Part shown: positions 8,419-17,007 of the stretch, piece by piece | How positions within the stretch are numbered: position 1 is the stretch's first letter | Layout of the letters: every line of letters begins with the position of its first letter | From: Nitrospirota bacterium | GTDB lineage: Bacteria > Nitrospirota > Nitrospiria > Nitrospirales > Nitrospiraceae | Direction: 5' to 3' | Length of the DNA: 64,000 nucleotides | Assembly: GCA_004296885.1 (NCBI GenBank) | Contig: SCVN01000023.1 | Coordinates: 434,001 to 498,000 of the forward strand | Notes under the pieces: generated by a model | The model's input: only the letters and a program-made list of their open reading frames with translations | The model's database searches: none | What the model was told of the DNA's origin: nothing | Made by a program: the position numbers and the translations under genes

Positions 8419-9834
8419 CTATCCAACCCCTCCCAAAGCTGTCCGGGAGGGCATCGGCTCCGGCCGGCCCTCCTGTGCCTCAAGTGACGGCAGAGCAAGA
8501 TAGGCCTTTGCCAAAAAGGCGGCGTACAGCCAGAACGGCTCCATGATCCGCACGATAATGAAGGTGTTGGACCCGAGCCCGTGGATCAGGAGTCCCATCA
8601 AACCGAGCATAAAACCCATCGCCAGCCCTTGCACGGCAGGGTCAGGGGAACGGTTGTAGCAGAGGAACGCCATACGAAAGAGGCTGTATACGATGGTCAC
8701 GAACGCAACAATCCCCAACAGCCCGGTCTCGGTGATCAGGCGCGGGTACATGGCATCCATGAAATAGGGAGAGCCGGTGATGCCGGCTCCCCACAAAGGA
8801 GACTTTTGAAAATACTTGAACGAATTTTCCCAGGAGTGCAGCCGCTCCGACGTAGAAGTATCCACCTTCAACCCCCCAAGGCGCAGCTGACCGACCTGGG
8901 ATTCCTGGGTGAAGGTAAACGTCACGCGCTCCTTCACACTCTTCGGCGCCCATAAGGGAGAGGTCGCAATCAGCGCCAGCACCATCACAAAGAGGAGCGG
9001 CTTCTTATAGCTGGTAAACAGGACCACGACCAGCACGATCACCGAGAGCGCCAACATGGAAGAGCGCGACAGTGTGGCAAAGATGCCCAGGACGCCAGCA
9101 CCCAGGAGGAGAATGAACTGCCACTTCTTTTGCCCGATCGCACCCCGCGTCATGAGCAGTCCGATGGCAATAGCCATCATGAAGACCAGATAGCCGCCCA
9201 ATGTATTGGGCTCTCCCTGTTCTCCTTCAAAGGGGGCCGAAGCCCGCTCCCCGGATGGAATTTGTGCAATCCCGAAGAGCGACACGAGGAAACAGGTGAT
9301 CAGGCTGGCCTTGATGAGGCCCCGGACCTCTTTTTCGGTATCCACCGCATTGACCACCATGAAGTATACGAAGAAATATTCGAAATACTTCAAGTTGAAG
9401 AAAAATCCGGTCTGCGGCTTGACGCGTCCGGCCACCACCCCCATCAGCGTGGCAAACAGACAGATCGCCACATAGAACATCATGGGCCCGTTCAACGGCG
9501 TGTATTTGACCGGGGACTCTTCTTTGTGGATGGCCGACTTGACGAGCCAGACGAAACCGATGATGGCCAATAGGAAATCATCGAAACGGAGCGTCACGCC
9601 GCGCCCCTGCGTAGCGCTGACACCGCCCATCCCGCCAGCCACGAATTCGGGACCCAGCAGCATCGAGTAGACGAGCAGATAGAGACTCAGCGGGGTGGAA
9701 AGGAACGAGATGACGAGCAGGGCCATCCCGCCGACCGCGCCGACAATCGGGCCGGCTTCTTCATACATGACGGCCAACGCCAGCCCTATCGCGAGCAACA
9801 GCAGCGTGATCAGGCCCAGCGGTCCGATTGGCAT
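8419..9834 (-). CDS. O-antigen ligase/polymerase (Wzy_C family)
   Basis: 471-residue polytopic membrane protein of the O-antigen ligase family, with about 11 to 12 hydrophobic segments and a large periplasmic loop (roughly residues 280-350) containing LHSWENSFKYFQKSPLWGAG, followed by YPRLITETGLLG. This arrangement is typical of WaaL/Wzy_C proteins, which join or polymerise undecaprenyl-linked glycans in the periplasm. ATG 9834 has an AGG upstream; a TTG two codons earlier is possible. Whether it acts as ligase or polymerase cannot be decided from sequence. Confidence 0.85.
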   Translation of the reverse strand: MPIGPLGLITLLLLAIGLALAVMYEEAGPIVGAVGGMALLVISFLSTPLSLYLLVYSMLLGPEFVAGGMGGVSATQGRGVTLRFDDFLLAIIGFVWLVKSAIHKEESPVKYTPLNGPMMFYVAICLFATLMGVVAGRVKPQTGFFFNLKYFEYFFVYFMVVNAVDTEKEVRGLIKASLITCFLVSLFGIAQIPSGERASAPFEGEQGEPNTLGGYLVFMMAIAIGLLMTRGAIGQKKWQFILLLGAGVLGIFATLSRSSMLALSVIVLVVVLFTSYKKPLLFVMVLALIATSPLWAPKSVKERVTFTFTQESQVGQLRLGGLKVDTSTSERLHSWENSFKYFQKSPLWGAGITGSPYFMDAMYPRLITETGLLGIVAFVTIVYSLFRMAFLCYNRSPDPAVQGLAMGFMLGLMGLLIHGLGSNTFIIVRIMEPFWLYAAFLAKAYLALPSLEAQEGRPEPMPSRTALGGVG

Positions 9835-9857
9835 GGACAACCTGCGGAATGGTCTCG

Positions 9858-12002
9858 CTACTTATAGCTGTAGCGGTACATCTCGTAATCGGGCGTCAGC
9901 TCGGCGCTGACGTTGCTCAAGACGATCCCGATCAACGAGGCATGGGCGTTTTCCAGAAGCGACTTGGCACGCTTGAGCGCGTTGCGTCCCACCTTGCCGA
10001 CTTGGTAGACCATCACGACCCCGTCCACCTTGGAGCCCAGCGTCACGCCGTCCGTGACCGGCAGGATGGGCGGACAGTCGAAGATCACAATGTCGTACTC
10101 CTTCCGCACACTGTCGATGAGTTCGGTCAGCCGCGGAGAATTCATGAACTCGGACGGATTGTCCGGACGCTTGCCGGAGGGAAGGATGTTAAGGTTGTCG
10201 ATACCGGGCGCATTGATCACCTGATCCACCCCCAACTTGCCCAACATCAGGTCCGTCACGGTGCGGATCGCCTCCGGGTAGGCCACCGTGCCCAGGATCA
10301 CCTCGCTCAGGCCCGGTGCCTGCTCCAATCCCAGCCGTTCGTGGATGGTGGGCTTCCGCAAGTCGGCATCGATGAGCAACACCCGTTTACCGTCCTGGGC
10401 CAACGCGATCGCCAGATTGACCGCGCTGGTGGATTTGCCTTCCTGCGCACCGGCACTGACAAAGGCCAACACCCGATTGCCCTGGATCCCGCCGGCGAAT
10501 TGAATATTGGTGCGCAGCGATCGATAGCCTTCCGCCAACGGCGATTGCGGATCGAACAGGGCGACCAGATGACAGTAGAGATCCAGCGTCTCGCGATCCA
10601 GCTTGTCCTGAAATCCCATCTGGATCTCCCGCTCGACCTCCTTGCGATCGACCCGCGGGATGACGCCCAGGACCGGAACTTTCAAGTATGCTTCGACTTC
10701 TTCGATCGTGCCGATGGAGGTATCGAACGATTCTTTCAGAAAGGCCGCCACCAGCCCGACCATACTGCCCATCAAAACGCCCAGGAACGCGTTCAGCGGG
10801 AGGTTCGGGGCATTGGTGGGCCGGGTCGGCATCGGCGCCGGCTCGATGATCGTCACCTCCTCGATCTGCTCGGCCCCTCTGATCATAAATTCCTGATGTT
10901 TCGATTTCAGCGCCGCATAGAGATTGCTGTTGACCATCACGTCCCGTTCGAGCCGGGCCAACTGGATTGCCGCCTGCGGAAGGCTCAGGTACCGTTCCTT
11001 ATACCGTACGATCGACTCCCGGATCGCCCGTTCCCGCTCATCGAAGGTGCCCAGCTTGGCCTCCAACTCCCGGATCATCTCGTCTTTCACGTTGAGTATC
11101 CGGCGGTCCAACTCCCGCACCAAAGCGTGTTGGGGAGTGTAATTGATCAGCAGCGTATCCCGTTCCTGTGTGAGATCCGACATGCGCTGGTTCAACTTGC
11201 TGATTAGCGCCTCCACCTCGTCGGAATAGACACGACTGCGGACCTCCGACACGACCCCTTTGGTTTCCTTGAGCGACTGCAATTGGGCCAGCACTTCTTT
11301 CTTGACCCGCTGCAGCCGATCCTGTTCTCCCTCCAGCCTGTTATACTGATCCAGCGCTTGCTTGGCCTCCTCCGTGACGAAGACCTGCCCTTCCTGTTCC
11401 TTGAATTCCCGAAGCGCCTGCTCGGACTCGTGCAAGCTGGCCGCCAACGTTTTGAGCTGCCCCTCCACAAAGCGACGCGCCTCGATCACCTGTCGGTTTC
11501 GGTTGTAAATGTTCTCTTCGCGATAGGCCTCGGCGATTAAGGTCGCGTACCGCTCCGCCGTCCGGGGGTCCGATGCGGTCGCCGTGATCTTAATGATGTT
11601 GGTCGACGCCTCTTGCGTCGCTTCGATGTGCCCCTGAATGTCATAAATGATGTCCAAGAGCTCGTGGTTGGCGCGGATATCCTTGGATTCCATCGACTTA
11701 TCGACAAAGTTCATCCCCTTGGCGACCCGTTCGATCACGTTGAAGCTCTTGATCACCTCCGCTTGCGTCGCGATGTCGCTGCCTTCTCCGACCGCACCGA
11801 TGGATTCTTGCAGAAGGCCTGAAGCCGTCGTGGAGCGCTCGTATTTGACCCGGGATGAAGCCTTGAAGATGGGGGGAGGGCCGACGAGGAAGGGCATGGT
11901 TGAGGTCAAACCACCCACCAGCCCAACGGTAAAGAGGATAATGAGCTTTCGGCGGCGGATGATCAGCCAGAAGTCGACGAGATTGAGATCGTATTGTGCC
12001 AT
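9858..12002 (-). CDS. Polysaccharide co-polymerase/tyrosine autokinase (Wzz + BY-kinase)
   Basis: 714 residues. N-terminal Wzz domain with the first helix near LIILFTVGLVGGLTSTMPF, a long periplasmic coiled-coil region, a GNVR-like ARLERDVMVNSNLYAALKSK segment and a second helix NLPLNAFLGVLMGSMVGLVA. The cytoplasmic BY-kinase has Walker A SAGAQEGKSTSAVNLA, Walker A' VLLIDADLRKP and Walker B IVIFDCPPIL, and ends in the tyrosine cluster YEMYRYSYK that would be autophosphorylated. It controls chain length and export with the Wza-like protein encoded just upstream. ATG 12002 fits the conserved start; a longer upstream extension would enter the previous gene. Confidence 0.92.
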   Translation of the reverse strand: MAQYDLNLVDFWLIIRRRKLIILFTVGLVGGLTSTMPFLVGPPPIFKASSRVKYERSTTASGLLQESIGAVGEGSDIATQAEVIKSFNVIERVAKGMNFVDKSMESKDIRANHELLDIIYDIQGHIEATQEASTNIIKITATASDPRTAERYATLIAEAYREENIYNRNRQVIEARRFVEGQLKTLAASLHESEQALREFKEQEGQVFVTEEAKQALDQYNRLEGEQDRLQRVKKEVLAQLQSLKETKGVVSEVRSRVYSDEVEALISKLNQRMSDLTQERDTLLINYTPQHALVRELDRRILNVKDEMIRELEAKLGTFDERERAIRESIVRYKERYLSLPQAAIQLARLERDVMVNSNLYAALKSKHQEFMIRGAEQIEEVTIIEPAPMPTRPTNAPNLPLNAFLGVLMGSMVGLVAAFLKESFDTSIGTIEEVEAYLKVPVLGVIPRVDRKEVEREIQMGFQDKLDRETLDLYCHLVALFDPQSPLAEGYRSLRTNIQFAGGIQGNRVLAFVSAGAQEGKSTSAVNLAIALAQDGKRVLLIDADLRKPTIHERLGLEQAPGLSEVILGTVAYPEAIRTVTDLMLGKLGVDQVINAPGIDNLNILPSGKRPDNPSEFMNSPRLTELIDSVRKEYDIVIFDCPPILPVTDGVTLGSKVDGVVMVYQVGKVGRNALKRAKSLLENAHASLIGIVLSNVSAELTPDYEMYRYSYK

Positions 12003-12021
12003 AGGTGCTCTACCGACCGGC

Positions 12022-13146
12022 CTACGGCAACCCCGCCGCCGCAACGACGGGCGACTCCCGATGCGTTCTGGTCTCTATGGTCTTGATCGCCTGAGCCAGG
12101 AGGCGGTCAAAGAGGGGCTTGACGAACATCTGCAAGCTTGGATGCCGCTCCAGCACATGCGCGACCTGCTGCCCATGCCGGCGATACAGATCGGCGAACC
12201 AGCGGCCGACTCGGTGTTCCGACAGCGGCCCGGTGATGTACCAGCGAAGCACGTTGGTCTGCCAGGCGTGGTCTCCATACAGCACGCCGGCGACCCAGCA
12301 GACCGGAATGGCCGGCGTGACTGGTTGATCCGTAGGCGTCCTGAATGACGCGTCCAGAGCCTTGCCGATGAAGACGCCGTTGAGCACGTTTGTGACGGAC
12401 CCGATGATGGGCAGCGCCACCTTGTTGTAGTAGTTCAAAAAGTCGCCGGCCGTGCTTCTCGGGACAAAGATGATGTCGTTATCGTTGATGGGGATATCGG
12501 GAGCTTGGTCGCCCGAGATCAACGCGACCTTCATATTCACGATCCGGATCAGCGGCTTACGTCCCGACTGCTTGGAGATCACAACCACTTTCTCCGTCAG
12601 CGCGATATCCGTATACCCTCCCGCGACCGCGACGGCCTGCAGGAGAGTCATCCGTCGCGCGATCGGAATTTTCCCCGGTGATTTCACTTCTCCAATGGCG
12701 TAATAATTCTTCGCTCGGCCCGCAGTTTTTTGCGCCACCCGCACCTGACTGCTGGGATTCCTGATCACTTTGGACAATTCTTGATTGATGCGCTCTTCAG
12801 CCTGGAACTCGGTCAGCCCCTTGACGTTGATTTCCTGAAACGACACCGTGACGATGCCGTTGGCCCGGACGGCCGCCTGGTATTTTTCCTCTCCCGCGCC
12901 GCGCCGAACCACGATCTCCAACACGTCACCGGCTTCAATCAGGTCTTCAGGATCCGGTTCGGGGGCTTCCAGCGTCGTCACGGCTGGTCCGGACGGTTCG
13001 TCGCCTCCGGACATGACATACACGGAAGGGATGTTATCGGGAACCTTCGGCTGGATCACGCCGCTCCAACTCGAACATCCGACCATGGCGACGACGATCA
13101 CGCCAAGCATCAGCTGATGAGGCCCGGCCCGGCCTGCAGCTTTCAT
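12022..13146 (-). CDS. Wza-like polysaccharide export lipoprotein with CFI-box-like C-terminus
   Basis: 374 residues. Lipoprotein signal with lipobox VAMVGC (Cys about residue 24), Poly_export domain (DLIEAGDVLEIVV...QEINVKGLTEFQAEERI), then SLBB (YYAIGEVKSPGKIPI...LLQAVAVAGGYTD). About 70 residues from position 283 (CWVAGVLYGDHAWQTNVLRW...RVGRWFADLYRRHGQQVAHVLERHPSLQ) follow the CFI-box C-terminal pattern (CFIATAAYG...VLRRFR...Y...P) and are not part of normal Wza. ATG 13146 is chosen for a compact signal peptide; ATG 13200 is the alternative. It should form the outer-membrane export channel. Confidence 0.85.
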   Translation of the reverse strand: MKAAGRAGPHQLMLGVIVVAMVGCSSWSGVIQPKVPDNIPSVYVMSGGDEPSGPAVTTLEAPEPDPEDLIEAGDVLEIVVRRGAGEEKYQAAVRANGIVTVSFQEINVKGLTEFQAEERINQELSKVIRNPSSQVRVAQKTAGRAKNYYAIGEVKSPGKIPIARRMTLLQAVAVAGGYTDIALTEKVVVISKQSGRKPLIRIVNMKVALISGDQAPDIPINDNDIIFVPRSTAGDFLNYYNKVALPIIGSVTNVLNGVFIGKALDASFRTPTDQPVTPAIPVCWVAGVLYGDHAWQTNVLRWYITGPLSEHRVGRWFADLYRRHGQQVAHVLERHPSLQMFVKPLFDRLLAQAIKTIETRTHRESPVVAAAGLP

Positions 13147-13219
13147 CACCCCCACTGTCCCTCGGCGTTGGGGAACCCTGCCGCGGTCAATCGTATTCAT
13201 ATTCGTTGGGAACGACCCG

Positions 13220-14485
13220 TCAGGCAAACTGCAGCGCATCCACTATCTCGGCCACATGCACCAAGGGAGATCCGCTCAAGTCCAGGTTCTTGGGTTCGCG
13301 CAACCGCTGCCCGCCCTGGTCAATGATGATTTTGACCGCGGGACGCAACGGGAACCGCGGGTTCGACCGGAAGACCTCGCCGATTTCCCCCGAGGTCAAC
13401 TTCACCCAGGTGCCGACCGGAAACAGCGAAAACTGCTGAAGGAGGCTTTTAAAAATACGCGTGGGGAAGCCGGTCTTCTCGCGTGACAGGAGCAACCGGA
13501 CTGCCTCATGCGGAAGCAGGGCCTTCCGGCTTGCCCGCGACCGCAGCATGGCGTCGAGGACATCCGCCAGACCGATGACCAAGGCGAACTCGTGAATCTG
13601 CGGCCCTTGCAGCCCCTTCGGGTAGCCCGTGCCGTTGATCCGTTCGTGCTCCTGCAGCACAATCTCGGGCAGCCACGGATGCGCTTTGGCGGCCTGCTTG
13701 AGCAGATCGGCTCCCGTTTGAGGATGTCGGCGCAGCAATTCGATCTGCCCTTCCGTCCAGCGGCCCGGATGGTCCAGCATCTCGGCGGGCAACTGGAACA
13801 TGCCCACGTCATGCACCAGCGCCGCCAGCGCCAGCTTCGCCAGTTCATCCGGCCGATAGCCCAGTCCCATGCCGATTTTCACACCGAAGATGGCGGTATG
13901 CACCATGTTGCCGATCAGGGAATGGCCGCTTTGGTGGGAGATCGCGCGGACTAAAAGACGATCGTCGATGGCAAGGGACTGTGCCATGCCTTCGGCAATT
14001 TGCGGAAGGTCGCCGAGCGACACCGCACGCTGTTTGTTGACAGCCGTCGCAATTCCCGCGAGAGCCGCTTCGGCCTTGCCATACCAATCCACCTGCGACA
14101 CCGAAGACGGAGCTGTTTGCGTGGTAAATCCGGTCAGATCCGGCGGCAACTCCAGCACCGAAGCCCTGGGCTGGGTGAGGGGCGCAGCCGGAGTCATCGG
14201 CACGGTTGGCGCCGCCGTGAGGATCGCCGCTTCCAGGGTCATCGTGCGTGGGCCGGCCGGCGAGGCCGCTTGCGGGACCGGAGGCGACGTAGGCAATGCC
14301 ACCGCGGGGGCAGCTTGACGCTGAACCTGCTCCTTGAGGGCGCGCAACTGGATCGACGGAGCAACAGGCGCATCAGGCGGAGGCGCAGGCGCTTCCGCGG
14401 AAGAGGCATCCGCCCCTGCCTTCGCCTCATCTGCGGTTTCTGGCGGGACCTTCGCCCCCCTGATCAGGTCAGTGAGTCGAACCAC
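13220..14485 (-). CDS. HD-GYP domain protein
   Basis: 421 residues. The first about 130 residues are Ala/Pro-rich and low complexity. A C-terminal HD-GYP domain follows, with LVHDVGMFQLPAEML, HPQTGADLL, QEHERINGTGYPKGL and IHEFALVIGLADVLDAM, so the HD pair and the GYP motif are present. The usual HDIGK lysine is Met here. Predicted cyclic-di-GMP phosphodiesterase or effector controlling exopolysaccharide output. GTG start with GGGGAG upstream. It overlaps the ATPase gene by 17 bases and sits directly before the export lipoprotein gene. Confidence 0.88.
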   Translation of the reverse strand: MVRLTDLIRGAKVPPETADEAKAGADASSAEAPAPPPDAPVAPSIQLRALKEQVQRQAAPAVALPTSPPVPQAASPAGPRTMTLEAAILTAAPTVPMTPAAPLTQPRASVLELPPDLTGFTTQTAPSSVSQVDWYGKAEAALAGIATAVNKQRAVSLGDLPQIAEGMAQSLAIDDRLLVRAISHQSGHSLIGNMVHTAIFGVKIGMGLGYRPDELAKLALAALVHDVGMFQLPAEMLDHPGRWTEGQIELLRRHPQTGADLLKQAAKAHPWLPEIVLQEHERINGTGYPKGLQGPQIHEFALVIGLADVLDAMLRSRASRKALLPHEAVRLLLSREKTGFPTRIFKSLLQQFSLFPVGTWVKLTSGEIGEVFRSNPRFPLRPAVKIIIDQGGQRLREPKNLDLSGSPLVHVAEIVDALQFA

Positions 14486-15296
14486 GCGACTCCCCTAAGT
14501 TAAAGTCCGCGATGACACGGCTGACAACCGGGCCATCAATTTGCGCCTTCCGCTCAAGGAATCCGCTCAACAGCGCCAAATCGGCCATGGTGTTGATGTT
14601 CCTCGGAATCCCGCCGGAACTCCGGAAGATCAGATCAATCGCATCCGGAGAGAAAATCGGCCGACGGTCCGCGCCCGCCGTCTGGAGGCGGAATTCCATA
14701 TACTTGGTGGTCTCCTGAAGGTCGAAGGCCGGCAAATGGAACCGGATGGCAATGCGCTGCGCAAACTGCTTGATGGCATTGATCCGCGCGTTCAACTCAG
14801 GCTGGCCAAGCAGGATCAGCGTGAGCAGAAAGCGCTCGTTGAGCTGGAAATTCAAGAGCAACCGGAGTTCCTCAAAGACGCTGTCATCTTTGATTGCCTG
14901 CGCTTCATCCACGATGACGACCGTGTCTTTGCCTTTTTTTAGGTTCTCCAGCAAATGCTCGTTGAGCTGATGCATCCGGTCAAGCTTGCTCCCGTTGCTG
15001 GTCAACCCGAACTGATACAGCACCTCGCCGATAAACTCCTGCGCATCAATGGCGGGATTGGCGATCAACGCCGTGTCATACCGTTCGTGCGCTAGGTGCT
15101 GAATGAACTGGCGGCTGAGGGTTGTCTTGCCGCAGCCGATCTCACCGGTAAGCAACAACGCGCCCTTACGCGCTTCCACGCCGTAGAGGAGACGGTGCAG
15201 CCCCTCTTCGTGCTTCGGCGAAGGAAAATAAAACTTGGGGTCAGGCACGTTTTCGAAGGGTGAGAGCTTCAGCCCCCAGTAGTCTTCGTAATGCAC
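14469..15296 (-). CDS. ExeA-like AAA ATPase (secretion/XrtA-type EPS locus ATPase)
   Basis: 275 residues. Starts MHYEDYWGLKLSPFENVPDPKF, typical of ExeA/GspA-type ATPases and the ATPases found in exosortase-linked polysaccharide loci. Walker A is GEIGCGKTT, Walker B is VVIVDEAQ, the sensor region is LILLGQPEL, and SSGGIPRNINTMADLALL matches the C-terminal AAA part. GTG start with a GGAGAAAGGG ribosome site. First gene of the polysaccharide operon, directly behind a sigma70-like promoter. No exosortase gene is visible in this window. Confidence 0.88.
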   Translation of the reverse strand: MHYEDYWGLKLSPFENVPDPKFYFPSPKHEEGLHRLLYGVEARKGALLLTGEIGCGKTTLSRQFIQHLAHERYDTALIANPAIDAQEFIGEVLYQFGLTSNGSKLDRMHQLNEHLLENLKKGKDTVVIVDEAQAIKDDSVFEELRLLLNFQLNERFLLTLILLGQPELNARINAIKQFAQRIAIRFHLPAFDLQETTKYMEFRLQTAGADRRPIFSPDAIDLIFRSSGGIPRNINTMADLALLSGFLERKAQIDGPVVSRVIADFNLGESRGSTH

Positions 15297-15356
15297 GTGA
15301 CTTTCAACCCTTTCTCCAGGCTAATATTGACATGGCTACGTCCTGTGAATTCCTGT

Positions 15357-15386
15357 ATATTGTGACACAACTTTATGATTTGTCAA
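15357..15386 (-). promoter_or_regulatory. Sigma70-like promoter with overlapping palindrome for the polysaccharide operon
   Basis: On the minus strand a perfect TTGACA (15386-15381) is followed after 18 bases by CAATAT (15362-15357), about 60 bases before the GTG of the ATPase gene. The 11-base palindrome TTGTGACACAA (15360-15370) overlaps the -10 end and could be an operator. The surrounding bases are AT-rich compared with the window. Confidence 0.55.
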
Positions 15387-15467
15387 GATTTTATAGCCAT
15401 TCCTCGAACGATCAGCGCGAACAGGCCATCAGGAACACCTGGCATTTCGCGAATGTCTCGCAACAAT

Positions 15468-15503
15468 CTATGACCAAGCTATGACTAAGAAGCTATGACC
15501 AAG
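15468..15503 (-). repeat. Triple direct repeat CTTGGTCATAG upstream of polysaccharide promoter
   Basis: Three copies of an 11-base unit, read on the minus strand as CTTGGTCATAG (15503-15493), CTTAGTCATAG (15489-15479) and CTTGGTCATAG (15478-15468), the first pair separated by 3 bases and the second pair adjoining. They lie about 80 to 120 bases upstream of the predicted -35 element, between the small hypothetical gene and the promoter. Spaced near-helical repeats suggest an activator site. Confidence 0.6.
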
Positions 15504-15519
15504 AGGGAGCCTAACCGCC

Positions 15520-15810
15520 TCATGACGGGACTACCCGCGACCGAACGGCCAACCGCGTCCGCTGCGACCGTGAACGGTTGTCGCTTTGATAGAGAATGCG
15601 GCAAATACCGGTGAAGAAGTCCAGCAGGGCACCGATGACCCCCTCGCGCACAGAGGAAACCGGCGGCTCCGTCACCTCCATCAGGACCCACTGGCCTGCG
15701 ATGCGGCGACTGATGCGCACATCCGGCGGTCCGCTCTGGCCCTGCTCGTTGACGCTGAGAAGATATTCTTGTCCGTTTCGATCCTCTACCAGAAGGCCTT
15801 TAGCTAACAT
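15520..15810 (-). CDS. Small hypothetical protein
   Basis: 96 residues, no family recognised. ATG 15810 is preceded by a strong GAGGAGGG ribosome site 7 to 8 bases upstream, which is the main support. The sequence has a plausible folded core (GQEYLLSVNEQG, ISRRIAGQWVLMEVTE) and a hydrophobic helix VIGALLDFFTGICRIL, ending in an Arg-rich tail. It is transcribed toward the polysaccharide operon but separated from it by the triple repeat and promoter. Confidence 0.55.
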   Translation of the reverse strand: MLAKGLLVEDRNGQEYLLSVNEQGQSGPPDVRISRRIAGQWVLMEVTEPPVSSVREGVIGALLDFFTGICRILYQSDNRSRSQRTRLAVRSRVVPS

Positions 15811-16109
15811 CCCTGCCCTCCTCGTTCCCTGGAGCCCAAGAACCTGTCCGCCATGGAGATATCAATTCATATGCCAAGACATCCACACCTGAAATATTAT
15901 CGCGAACTCAATTAGATCGGATATCTCGCTCGAGAAATCAACGCAACGGCCTTTGGCCGTTGAGACATTCGCGCGACACATCTTCGTTGCGGCACTGTCT
16001 CAACGAGACAGTGCCGCAAGTAGCATGAATGAAGCAACAGGGAAAGACTCCGGCAGGTAGAGACGGCTACTAGTAGTAGCCCGCAGGCAACAGAGGGGAT
16101 AGCGTTGGC
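15811..16109. other. Non-coding stretch with three perfect hairpins
   Basis: About 300 bases without a convincing gene. It contains three perfect inverted repeats: CAACGGCC/GGCCGTTG with a 3-base loop (15944-15962), a 15-base stem TTGCGGCACTGTCTC/GAGACAGTGCCGCAA with an AAC loop (15987-16019), and GGCTACT/AGTAGCC with an AGT loop (16065-16081). None is followed by a T-run on either strand, so they are not ordinary terminators. Confidence 0.6.
15987..16019. repeat. Perfect 15-bp stem-loop
   Basis: Inverted repeat with two fully complementary 15-base arms (15987-16001 and 16005-16019) and a 3-base loop. It is the strongest hairpin seen in the window. No poly-T follows on either strand. It could be a structured RNA element, a transcription barrier between 15520-15810 and 16336, or a mobile-element remnant. 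Confidence 0.7.
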
Positions 16110-16274
16110 TCAACAGGACGTAAGGACGGCCATGTTGCCCTCGTAGACCTGGCCCGGACGATATAACTTGTTCTCACGAAGCTGCTCGAACCAATGGGCC
16201 AGCCACTCGGCCACCCGGATCATCGCACTCATCAAGAAACCAGCCACCTTGCAATGCAGAGTTCGGCTTGGCAT
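16110..16274 (-). pseudogene. Short ORF, possible gene remnant
   Basis: 54-codon ORF (ATG 16274, TGA 16112-16110). The peptide has a coherent amphipathic stretch, MIRVAEWLAHWFEQLRENK followed by LYRPGQVYEG, that looks like part of a real protein, but there is no good ribosome site and no family I can name. It may be the surviving piece of an older gene. Listed for completeness. Confidence 0.25.
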
Positions 16275-16335
16275 ACTGAATTGGCTGGCTCATGGGAGCA
16301 CCGCCGACAGGACGCCTACCCTAGGGCCAGGATCC

Positions 16336-16599
16336 ATGACTCGTTCATTGCGCATCGCCTTACTGGCCGGAGGACTCGCAGCACTCGCAGGCCTGACCCT
16401 GTGGCTGTGGATGTGGGGCGGAATAGAGCGAGCACTCCCCGATCCGCCGGGAACTTCGATTGCGCCCCCTCCCGGAGCACCGGGCAGAATGGTCGGCACC
16501 AGCGCGATCAGCCACGGCGGCCCGGCCACACCGCCGGCAGCCGGACCTGGGACCGCGATGCCGGCCCCCGTCACCAAGGAGCGAAAGGGCACCGAGTGA
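16336..16599 (+). CDS. Small single-pass membrane protein, Pro/Gly-rich tail
   Basis: 87 residues: a short basic start (MTRSLR), one hydrophobic helix (IALLAGGLAALAGLTLWLWMW), then a Pro/Gly/Ala-rich exported tail ending KERKGTE. ATG 16336 has GGA five bases upstream. Its TGA overlaps the next ATG (TGATG), so the two genes are a coupled pair. Function unknown. Confidence 0.6.
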   Translation: MTRSLRIALLAGGLAALAGLTLWLWMWGGIERALPDPPGTSIAPPPGAPGRMVGTSAISHGGPATPPAAGPGTAMPAPVTKERKGTE

Positions 16600-16991
16600 T
16601 GAAACCGCATGGATGGTGGATTGGAACTATCGCAGCTGCGGTCTTCTTCCTTTCGACCACGGCGGCTCTGCCGCAGCAGGATCCGTTGATCATTTTTGCC
16701 GTCGTCACCAAGGTTTCCAAAGACAAGAAGCAAGTCACCGCACAAGTGTCCGACGGGGGGCCACCCGTTGAGGCAGCGCTGATCCCCACCGATCCGATTC
16801 TGGACAACCTGATCTGGCGGAAACTGGAAATCTGCCATGCCTTGAAAGCCGAGGCCTGGAAAAACCAGGAGGGGTACCGAATCGTGTCCGTTCGTGTGCT
16901 GGATGCGGGCATGCTGCCGATGCCGCTACAGGGAGTGGCGGGAGATTGCCTGATCAAGAAGGCGCTGGATTTCGGCCCGCTCGTGGATTGA
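16599..16991 (+). CDS. Secreted hypothetical protein
   Basis: 130 residues with a clear signal peptide (MKPHGWWIGTIAAAVFFLSTTAALP) and a small mature domain (IIFAVVTKVSKDKKQVTAQV... ICHALKAEAW ... GVAGDCLIKKAL) containing two cysteines that could pair. The ATG at 16599 overlaps the stop of the upstream membrane protein. No family recognised; likely periplasmic. Confidence 0.65.
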   Translation: MKPHGWWIGTIAAAVFFLSTTAALPQQDPLIIFAVVTKVSKDKKQVTAQVSDGGPPVEAALIPTDPILDNLIWRKLEICHALKAEAWKNQEGYRIVSVRVLDAGMLPMPLQGVAGDCLIKKALDFGPLVD

Positions 16992-17007
16992 GCGGGCTAG
17001 ACCAAGA

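Noticed and set aside
15987-16019. 15-bp hairpin as an intrinsic terminator
   Set aside because: No T-run follows on either strand.
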